Source: Gammaproteobacteria bacterium (GTDB lineage: Bacteria; Pseudomonadota; Gammaproteobacteria; Thiohalobacterales; Thiohalobacteraceae). Taken from it: DNA of 6,802 bases. This document shows positions 1-5,316 of the stretch, piece after piece (the stretch's first letter is position 1; each line of letters starts with the position of its first letter). Where the stretch lies: the NCBI GenBank assembly GCA_016214925.1, contig JACRMO010000225.1, positions 1 through 6,802 of the forward strand, written 5' to 3'. Made by a program: the position numbers and the translations under genes. The notes below the pieces were generated by a model that saw nothing but the letters and a program-made list of their open reading frames with translations, did not search any database and was not told where the DNA came from.

Positions 1-1085
1 CGCGTCTTCATCACCGCCATTTGCAGATCGGCGGTGACGACATCCAGATTGCCCACGGCCTTGGCGACATCGCCATCGCCCATGCTCGCCTTGAGCGTCG
101 CCAGGCGATTGCGCACCAGCACCAATTCGCCGACCAGATTCATGATGTCGTCGAGACGTTTGGTATCGACGCGCACCGAGGTCTCGGCCGCGGGTGCCTG
201 TTGCGTAGCCGCGGCGGCGGACGCGATGGGTGCCACGGAGGGCGCCGGCGGCGCTGCCACTGGCTTGGCGACTGGCGCGGGCGTCGCTCGCGCGGCCGCG
301 CTCGGCGGAGGCGTTTCGGTTTTGCCCTTGCCCTGGAACTGATCGAGCAGGGCTTCAAATTCATCGTCGGAAATGCTGTCGCCACCGCTCGCTTCCGGCG
401 CGGATACGACAGGTGCCGCCGGCACTGGCGCCGCCGCGGGTTTGGGCGTGCCATTGGCGCCGTGCAACTGATCGAGCAGTGCTTCAAACTCGTCGTCGCT
501 GATTTCGTCGCCACCGACCATTGCCGCGGGTTTATCCGCGCCCGTTGCAACCGGTGCCGCGGGTGCGGCCTGCTTGGATTGAGTTTGGGCCTGGGCAGCG
601 GCCAGCATCTGTTCGAATTCGGCATCGGTGACATCGCCGGTGTCCGCAGCCGGCGTCGGTGCGGCAGTGACCGCCGGGGCCACAGGTGCCGCGCCACCGG
701 GCGTGGTATAGCCGCGCAATTCTTCCAGCAGCGCCGGATCGGACGGGCTGGGCTCCTTGCCCGCGTGAATCTCGGCGAACATGCTGTTGACGATATCCAC
801 CACGCGCAACACCGCATCCATCAGGCCGGCGTCGATCACGCGCTCGCCGTTACGCAGCACGTTGAACACGTCTTCCGCGCGATGACAAACCGCGACGAGA
901 TGCGTCAGGTTGAGAAAGCTGGCACCGCCTTTGACGGTGTGAAAACTGCGGAACACCGCATTCAGCAGATTGGTATCCTGCGGCCGTTGTTCCAGCTCGA
1001 CCAACTGCTCATTGAGATGTTCCAGCAGCTCGCCGGCTTCGACCAGGAAGTCCTGGAGAATATCGTCATTGGGGTCAAAACTCAT
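1..1085 (-). CDS. cheA: Chemotaxis histidine kinase CheA (N-terminal part; 3' end outside window)
   Basis: CheA is the cytoplasmic kinase of the chemoreceptor array; it autophosphorylates and passes the phosphoryl group to CheY and CheB. The frame is open from the ATG at 1085 to the left edge (361 codons, no stop), so P4 kinase and P5 domains lie outside. Residues about 5-125 are a P1/Hpt domain: SFHTVKGGASF places the phospho-accepting histidine at His49. Residues about 130-322 are an Ala/Pro-rich linker with three acidic repeats and no recognisable P2 domain. From about 323, RVDTKRLDDIMNLVGELV and then NLDVVTADLQMAVMKTR mark the P3 dimerisation domain. The start is supported by AAGGA (1094-1098) 8 nt upstream and by the MSF...EILQDFLVEAGE-type N-terminus typical of gammaproteobacterial CheA. 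It lies 32 nt after cheZ in the same operon. Identity is secure; the role of the linker is unknown. Confidence 0.96.
   Translation of the reverse strand, partial: MSFDPNDDILQDFLVEAGELLEHLNEQLVELEQRPQDTNLLNAVFRSFHTVKGGASFLNLTHLVAVCHRAEDVFNVLRNGERVIDAGLMDAVLRVVDIVNSMFAEIHAGKEPSPSDPALLEELRGYTTPGGAAPVAPAVTAAPTPAADTGDVTDAEFEQMLAAAQAQTQSKQAAPAAPVATGADKPAAMVGGDEISDDEFEALLDQLHGANGTPKPAAAPVPAAPVVSAPEASGGDSISDDEFEALLDQFQGKGKTETPPPSAAARATPAPVAKPVAAPPAPSVAPIASAAAATQQAPAAETSVRVDTKRLDDIMNLVGELVLVRNRLATLKASMGDGDVAKAVGNLDVVTADLQMAVMKT
330..638 (-). repeat. Three acidic motif repeats in the CheA linker
   Basis: Within the CheA reading frame, a motif recurs three times at a 42-43 residue period. Copy 1 is GDVTDAEFEQMLAA (residues 150-163), copy 2 GDEISDDEFEALLDQLHG (192-209, nt 459-512) and copy 3 GDSISDDEFEALLDQFQG (235-252, nt 330-383). 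The spacers are rich in Ala and Pro. Copies 2 and 3 are also alike in DNA: nt 337-386 and 466-515 match at about 41 of 50 positions by eye, offset by 129 bases (43 codons), which suggests duplication. Copy 1 is more diverged. The repeats take the place usually held by the CheY/CheB-binding P2 domain. Function is not known from the sequence; docking peptides are an inference. Confidence 0.85.
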
Positions 1086-1093
1086 GGCATCCG

Positions 1094-1098
1094 TCCTT
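1094..1098 (-). promoter_or_regulatory. Ribosome binding site of cheA
   Basis: The minus strand reads AAGGA 8 nt before the cheA ATG, inside the 32-nt gap after the cheZ stop. It fixes the start of a gene whose far end is outside the window. Confidence 0.65.
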
Positions 1099-1117
1099 CA
1101 AAACTCCAATAGCCCGA

Positions 1118-1879
1118 TCAGAACCCCAGACTGGACAGGAGATCGTCGACATCATCCTGACCATTCACCACGTCCGCGTGATCCACACCCGGAACCTGCG
1201 GACCGATACCGCGCGACAGTTCCTCGGAAAGAGAGCTCGACTTCACCGCAGTCTTCTCGGGCGGCGCCATGCGCTGACCGGAAATGCGGATCAACCCAAC
1301 GAGATTGTCCTCGACATCCTTCACCAGATTGATCACCCGGCGGATGATCTGCCCGGTGATATCCTGGAAATCCTGCGCCATCAACACATCGGACAGGCTG
1401 GAATTTAATTTGGCGGCGTGCCCGCTGGTCAGATCCAGAAAGCTGTCGATCTCCGGAACCAGCGCGCGGAATTCACTGACGTCCATATCCTTGCGGCGGA
1501 AGCGTGTCCACTTGTCATGCAGGTCATCCGCGCGCTTCTGCAATTCTTCCGCAATCGGCAGGCTCTCTTCGACCGCGTTCAAGGTGCGATGGGCCGCCTG
1601 CTCGGTCATGGTGATGACGTAGTTGAGGCGTTCCTTGGCATCGGGAATTTCGTGTTCGGCCAGCGTGGAAATTTTCGAATCCAACTGAAAACCGTTTAGA
1701 GCGTCATGCAACTCACGGGTCAACTTTCCCAGTTCCTGAAACAGGCCCGAGTCGCGTCGCCGCGCGAGTTCGTCCACCAGAAACGACGCCTGATCGCTGT
1801 TGCCGGCTTCCAATTCCACCACCAGTTGACGGGCCTGGGCCAGGGATTCGTCATCCGCGACTTTATTCGGTAGGCTCAT
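1118..1879 (-). CDS. cheZ: Protein phosphatase CheZ
   Basis: CheZ dephosphorylates CheY-P and so ends the motor-switching signal; it works in the cytoplasm as a dimeric four-helix bundle. The product has 253 residues, longer than the roughly 214 of Escherichia coli CheZ and in the usual range for polar-flagellated gammaproteobacteria. The active-site segment AQDFQDITGQ lies at residues 168-177 and contains the conserved catalytic glutamine region. The extreme C-terminus, QDDVDDLLSSLGF (241-253), is the classic CheY-docking tail, joined to the bundle by a flexible stretch at about 203-240. The N-terminal half is predicted to be long helices rich in Glu, Leu and Arg. It starts 10 nt after the cheY stop with AAGGGAG at good spacing, which suggests coupled expression of CheY and its phosphatase. 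Nothing is broken or missing. Confidence 0.97.
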   Translation of the reverse strand: MSLPNKVADDESLAQARQLVVELEAGNSDQASFLVDELARRRDSGLFQELGKLTRELHDALNGFQLDSKISTLAEHEIPDAKERLNYVITMTEQAAHRTLNAVEESLPIAEELQKRADDLHDKWTRFRRKDMDVSEFRALVPEIDSFLDLTSGHAAKLNSSLSDVLMAQDFQDITGQIIRRVINLVKDVEDNLVGLIRISGQRMAPPEKTAVKSSSLSEELSRGIGPQVPGVDHADVVNGQDDVDDLLSSLGF

Positions 1880-1884
1880 GCGAT

Positions 1885-1891
1885 CTCCCTT
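1885..1891 (-). promoter_or_regulatory. Ribosome binding site of cheZ, overlapping the cheY stop
   Basis: The minus strand reads AAGGGAG 5 nt before the cheZ ATG. It shares bases with the cheY TAA stop (1890-1892), so ribosomes ending cheY finish on the cheZ binding site, as expected for translational coupling. Confidence 0.7.
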
Positions 1892-2285
1892 ATCCAGCCG
1901 CGGCCTGGAGGCGTTCGAAGATCTTGTCGATCTTCTCCTTCAGCGTGATGGCCGTGAACGGCTTCACGATGTAGCCGTTCACGCCCGCCTGCGCGGCCTC
2001 GACGATCTGATCCTTCTTCGCCTCGGCCGTCACCATCAGCACCGGCAGACTCGCCAGCTTGGCGTCGGCGCGCACAGCCTTGAGCAGATCGATACCGGTC
2101 ATGCCGGGCATGTTCCAGTCGGTCACCAGGAAATCGAAGTTCCCGGACTGGAGCATCGGCAAGGCGGTATTACCGTCATCCGCTTCCTGGGTGTTGTTGA
2201 ACCCCAGGTCACGCAGGAGATTCTTGATAATCCGTCGCATCGTGGAGAAGTCGTCCACAATGAGAATCTTCATGTTCTTGTCCAA
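1890..2285 (-). CDS. cheY: Chemotaxis response regulator CheY (TTG start)
   Basis: CheY is a single-domain receiver that takes phosphate from CheA and binds FliM at the motor switch. Read from the TTG at 2285 it has 131 residues. All the signature residues are present: Asp11 and Asp12 (metal binding), Asp56 in TDWNMPG (phosphorylation site), Thr86 in VTAEAK, Tyr105, and Lys108 in the KPF triad. These equal E. coli Asp12/13, Asp57, Thr87, Tyr106 and Lys109, each shifted by one. The start was chosen from the Shine-Dalgarno: GGGAGG lies 5 nt from the TTG but 17 nt from the next ATG (2273), and an N-terminus of the MDKNMKILIV type is common in gammaproteobacterial CheY. The ATG at 2273, giving 127 residues, remains possible. 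It is preceded by a 100-nt gap and followed closely by cheZ. Confidence 0.97.
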   Translation of the reverse strand: MDKNMKILIVDDFSTMRRIIKNLLRDLGFNNTQEADDGNTALPMLQSGNFDFLVTDWNMPGMTGIDLLKAVRADAKLASLPVLMVTAEAKKDQIVEAAQAGVNGYIVKPFTAITLKEKIDKIFERLQAAAG

Positions 2286-2385
2286 CTCAACCTCCCGATG
2301 AACATGCTAGCTGCTCCAACTTCAATCACATGCCGGCGAACGCCGACTGTTCCCATGCGCTGTAGCGGCCCAAGCTTAGCCATCT
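2286..2385 (-). other. fliA-cheY intergenic gap with a small hairpin
   Basis: This 100-nt stretch is the longest non-coding segment in the window and separates the flagellar block from the chemotaxis block. On the transcribed strand GTCGGC (2342-2347) can pair with GCCGGC (2332-2337) around a GTTC loop, giving a 6-bp stem with one G-U pair. No run of T follows, so it does not look like an intrinsic terminator. I see no convincing sigma-70, sigma-28 (TAAA and GCCGATAA boxes) or sigma-54 (GG-N10-GC) promoter. A leader element, an RNA-processing site or nothing at all are equally open. Confidence 0.4.
2291..2296 (-). promoter_or_regulatory. Ribosome binding site deciding the TTG start of cheY
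   Basis: The minus strand reads GGGAGG, then TTGAG, then the TTG codon at 2285. The 5-nt spacing favours TTG over the in-frame ATG 12 nt further on. Confidence 0.7.
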
Positions 2386-3120
2386 TCAATCCGCTATCCA
2401 TTCGCCCATCCGTGCTCGCAGGCGGATCAGCGCCTGGCCATGGATCTGACACACGCGCGATTCGCTGACACCCAGTACCTCGCCGATTTCGCGCAGATTC
2501 AATTCTTCGTCGTAATACAGTGCCATCACCAGCCGTTCGCGTTCCGGCAGGCCGGCGATGGCCTCGCTGAGCGAACGTTGGAAATCCTCGGCCTGGAGGT
2601 TTTCCAACGGGTGATTGGGGGCCTCGACCCCGCCGAAGTCCTCGTCATCGCCACCACCGAGCGCGGCCGGGTCCTCGAAACTGAATACACGGCAACCGGT
2701 CGCGTCCTGCAGAATCTTGTGATATTCGTCCAGACCGATGCCGAGCAGCGCGGCGACTTCGTTGTCGCGCGCATCGCGGCCCTTCTGGTTCTCAATGGTC
2801 CGCACCGCCTCGGCCACCTGGCGCGCCTTGCGATGCACCGAACGCGGCGTCCAGTCAGTGCGGCGGATCTCATCGAGCATGGCGCCACGGATGCGGATGC
2901 CGGCGTAGGTCTCGAAACTGGCACCCTGGGTGGGATCGTAATTACGCGAGGCCTCCAGCAGACCGATCATGCCCGCCTGGATGAGGTCGTCGGCCTGCAC
3001 GCTCGGCGGCAGACGGCTCATTAAATGGTAGGCAATGCGTTTGACCAGCGGCGCATGCCGGATCACCAGCTCGTCCTGGCCTTTGTCCCGATTGGCAGCG
3101 TAAACAGCGGCGCCCTTCAT
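2386..3120 (-). CDS. fliA: Flagellar sigma factor FliA (sigma-28)
   Basis: FliA directs RNA polymerase to late flagellar and chemotaxis promoters and is held inactive by FlgM until the hook is complete. The product has 244 residues, close to the 239 of E. coli FliA. Region 2 spans about 17-90 and includes the core-binding DLIQAGMIGLLEA (45-57) and the RGAMLDEIRRTDW segment (78-90). Region 3 follows at about 91-145. Region 4 runs from LPERERLVMALYY (191-203) to the helix-turn-helix LREIGEVLGVSESRVCQIH (209-227). The frame is open further upstream, but the start at 3120 is chosen because GGAGGT lies 6 nt before it and the ATG overlaps the fleN stop as ATGA. An earlier start would run some 90 nt into fleN. 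The linker around 155-170 is Gly/Asp-rich, a usual variable region. FliA probably feeds back on the downstream che genes. Confidence 0.97.
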   Translation of the reverse strand: MKGAAVYAANRDKGQDELVIRHAPLVKRIAYHLMSRLPPSVQADDLIQAGMIGLLEASRNYDPTQGASFETYAGIRIRGAMLDEIRRTDWTPRSVHRKARQVAEAVRTIENQKGRDARDNEVAALLGIGLDEYHKILQDATGCRVFSFEDPAALGGGDDEDFGGVEAPNHPLENLQAEDFQRSLSEAIAGLPERERLVMALYYDEELNLREIGEVLGVSESRVCQIHGQALIRLRARMGEWIAD

Positions 3121-3998
3121 GGCAGCACCTCCAATACGTTCGAGCTCGACTGGATCAGACGTTCCACGAAAAATTCCAGATGTCCGGCCGCACCGGTGGG
3201 CACCGGCCACTTATCGGCCTTCTGTGCCAGGGTCTTGAAGGCCATGGCGGCACGCGAACGCGGGTAGGCCTCGATCACTGCCTTCTGGCGTTTCACCGCC
3301 TTGCGCAGGTAGTCGTCGAACGGCACCACACCGATGAAATCCAGCGTCACGTCGAGATAGCGTTCGGTCACGCGGGAAATCTTGGCGAACAATTCGCGGC
3401 CTTCCTGGGCGCTGTGCACCATGTTGGCCAGGATGCGGAAACGCTGAATGCCATATTCGCGGCTGAGCAGTTTGATCAGCGCGTAGGCATCCGTAATCGA
3501 AGCAGGCTCGTCGCACACCACCACGATGACCTCCTGCGCGGCGCGCGAGAAACTCACCACGCTGTCGGCGATGCCGGCGGCGGTGTCGATGATCAGCACA
3601 TCCAGATCGTGGCTGAGTTCGCTGAATGCACGGATCACACCGGCGTGCTCCATCGGACTGAGTTCGGCCATCGCCTTGGTGCCGCTGGAGGCCGGCACGA
3701 TGTGCAGCCCGGCCGGTCCGGTCACGATGACTTCTTCGAGGGTGCGCTTACCCTGGATCACATGGGATAGATCGTATTCGGGATGCAAGCCGAGCATGAC
3801 GTCGACATTCGCCAGACCCAGATCGGCGTCCAGCAACATGACACGCTGTCCCTCTTCGGCCATGGCCACCCCAAGGTTGACCGACACATTGGTCTTGCCG
3901 ACGCCCCCCTTGCCACTGGTCACCGCGATCACACGGACCGGGCGAGGTTCAGTCATGCGGCGTAATCCGGCGGCCTGATCGACACGCGCATTAGACAT
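3117..3998 (-). CDS. fleN: Flagellar number regulator FleN/FlhG, MinD-like ATPase
   Basis: FleN (FlhG) is a membrane-associated ParA/MinD-type ATPase that limits flagellar number; in Pseudomonas it restrains the activator FleQ, and in several species it stimulates the GTPase FlhF. From the ATG at 3998 it has 293 residues. The deviant Walker A GKGGVGKT lies at 29-36 (signature Lys30, nucleotide Lys35), followed by LLDADLGLANVD (55-66) and IIDTAAG (136-142). The N-terminus carries DQAAGLRRM (7-15), matching the DQAxxLR motif known to activate FlhF, so the start must be upstream of it. The ATG at 3998 overlaps the flhF stop by 8 nt. ATGs at 4004 and 4046 are in frame but add residues not seen in relatives, and no strong Shine-Dalgarno separates these choices. 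The C-terminus (HLEFFVERL, 273-281) matches gammaproteobacterial FleN. It ends in an ATGA overlap with fliA. Confidence 0.96.
   Translation of the reverse strand: MSNARVDQAAGLRRMTEPRPVRVIAVTSGKGGVGKTNVSVNLGVAMAEEGQRVMLLDADLGLANVDVMLGLHPEYDLSHVIQGKRTLEEVIVTGPAGLHIVPASSGTKAMAELSPMEHAGVIRAFSELSHDLDVLIIDTAAGIADSVVSFSRAAQEVIVVVCDEPASITDAYALIKLLSREYGIQRFRILANMVHSAQEGRELFAKISRVTERYLDVTLDFIGVVPFDDYLRKAVKRQKAVIEAYPRSRAAMAFKTLAQKADKWPVPTGAAGHLEFFVERLIQSSSNVLEVLP
3127..3132 (-). promoter_or_regulatory. Ribosome binding site of fliA, inside the end of fleN
   Basis: The minus strand reads GGAGGT 6 nt before the fliA ATG and lies within the last codons of fleN. It is the strongest Shine-Dalgarno in the window and decides the fliA start against longer in-frame options. 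Confidence 0.75.
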
Positions 3999-5292
3999 GT
4001 ACATTGGCCGCCATCCCGCCAAATCGTTCTGCAAGGGTCTCGTCATTGGAATCCTGTCCGGCTTGCTGCATCAGTGAAACGGCGCGGTTCACCAGATTGT
4101 GGGCGCGCGCCGGGTGTAAATCTTCGGGAACGCGCTGACCGTCGCCGATATAGGCGAGCGGCAACGTGTGTTGGGCAATCACCGACAACACCCCGCCGAG
4201 ACTGGCCGCTTCGTCGAGCTTGGTCATGATGCAACCGCTCAACGCCACCGAGCCGAAGGCGCGCAGGGTTTCCTGCAACACACCGGCCTGGGTGGTGGCG
4301 TTCATGACCAGATAGCTCTGTATCGGGAAGCCGCAATCGCGCAGGGTGGAAAACTGTTCCGCCAAGCGCAGATCGCGTTGGCTCATGCCGGCGGTGTCGA
4401 TCAGCACCAGGCGTTTGTCGGCGAGACTGCTCAACGTGGTGTGCAATTCCTCATGACTGGACGCGACCTGCACCGGCACGCCGAGAATGCGGCCGTAGGT
4501 GAACAACTGTTCGTGGGCACCGATGCGATAGCAGTCGGTAGTGATCAGCGCGACACTGCGCTGACCGTGCCGCAGCGCGAAACGCGCGGCGAGTTTGGCG
4601 ACGGTGGTGGTCTTGCCGACACCAGTCGAACCGACCAACGCGACGATACCGCCGCTGCTGAGAATATCGTCGTCGGTCACAGTGACGTGATGCGCCAGCA
4701 GGCCCAGCGCGCGGCGCCAGCCTTGCTCTTCATCTTCCACCGGACCAACCTGTTCGGTGAGCAGATTGCACAGCGCCGGCGTCAGACCGAGATCGGTCAG
4801 ACGCTTCAGCAATTCCGTCTTGATCGGCTGGCGGCGTTGCATATCGCCCCAGGCCAGATGCGCCAACTGGTTTTCCAGCAGGCCGCGTAATTCATGGATC
4901 TCGCGACGCATCTCCACCAGCGCCGGGTCCTGCGCCCAGTAGATCCCCGCCTTGCGGTCAGCGACGGAGGTCTCAGTCTTGGCCGGCGCGACCGGCTTGT
5001 GCAGCTCGGCGACAGCGGCACGCGCGGGCGCGGGCGCGGGTTTATTGCTCGATGTGGGCGCCGCAGCGGTACGCGGCGCGGCTTCCGTCGCGGCGGTATT
5101 CGGCGCAGCTGTAGTAGACGCTTGGCCCAGCGCCTGATTGACCAATGCTTCGTCGTAATCGAGCGCGGCGATGATTTCGATGCCGCCGTCGACCTTGCGG
5201 TTCGACAGGATCACCGCATCCGGCCCCTGCTCATCGCGCACCATCCGGATGGCCTGACGCATGTCCGCAGCAAAGTAGCGTTTGATCTTCAT
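3991..5292 (-). CDS. flhF: Flagellar placement GTPase FlhF (SRP-type)
   Basis: FlhF is the third SRP-family GTPase beside Ffh and FtsY; it sits at the cell pole and guides where the flagellum is assembled. The product has 433 residues. The N-terminal B domain starts with MKIKRYFAADMRQAI and includes an Ala/Pro/Thr-rich disordered stretch at about 58-110. A helical N domain follows at about 120-210. The G domain holds the P-loop GSTGVGKTT (221-229), DCYRIGAHEQL (253-263), DTAG (299-302) and TKLD (357-360), then GQRVPEDL (385-392), all typical of FlhF. The start is fixed by GAGGGT (5300-5305) 7 nt upstream and by the conserved N-terminus. It lies 24 nt after flhA, and its last 8 nt overlap fleN, its regulatory partner. 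No motif is damaged. Confidence 0.97.
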   Translation of the reverse strand: MKIKRYFAADMRQAIRMVRDEQGPDAVILSNRKVDGGIEIIAALDYDEALVNQALGQASTTAAPNTAATEAAPRTAAAPTSSNKPAPAPARAAVAELHKPVAPAKTETSVADRKAGIYWAQDPALVEMRREIHELRGLLENQLAHLAWGDMQRRQPIKTELLKRLTDLGLTPALCNLLTEQVGPVEDEEQGWRRALGLLAHHVTVTDDDILSSGGIVALVGSTGVGKTTTVAKLAARFALRHGQRSVALITTDCYRIGAHEQLFTYGRILGVPVQVASSHEELHTTLSSLADKRLVLIDTAGMSQRDLRLAEQFSTLRDCGFPIQSYLVMNATTQAGVLQETLRAFGSVALSGCIMTKLDEAASLGGVLSVIAQHTLPLAYIGDGQRVPEDLHPARAHNLVNRAVSLMQQAGQDSNDETLAERFGGMAANVHV

Positions 5293-5299
5293 TGCCTAC

Positions 5300-5305
5300 A
5301 CCCTC
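5300..5305 (-). promoter_or_regulatory. Ribosome binding site of flhF
   Basis: The minus strand reads GAGGGT 7 nt before the flhF ATG, inside the 24-nt gap between flhA and flhF. Confidence 0.6.
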
Positions 5306-5316
5306 GATTCAACGTC

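Noticed and set aside
21..1112. A 363-residue open frame on the plus strand, and a 225-residue minus-strand frame at 140-817
   Set aside because: Both overlap cheA in other frames. Their products are Arg/Gly/His- or Arg/Pro/Ser-rich as expected from GC-rich out-of-frame reading, and they match no family I know, while the cheA frame has clear domains throughout.
2332..2347. Intrinsic terminator after fliA
   Set aside because: The stem is short (6 bp with one G-U) and no T-run follows on the transcribed strand.
1878..2468. Long plus-strand open frames opposite cheY, fliA, fleN, flhF and flhA (for example 1878-2468, 2440-3024, 3180-3770, 4168-4890, 4894-5712, 5908-6717)
   Set aside because: They are antisense shadows of strongly supported conserved genes in GC-rich DNA and show no domain of their own.
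3121..3210. An N-terminal extension of FliA starting at 3210
   Set aside because: It would overlap fleN by about 90 nt, has no FliA-like sequence, and the ATG at 3120 has a strong Shine-Dalgarno.
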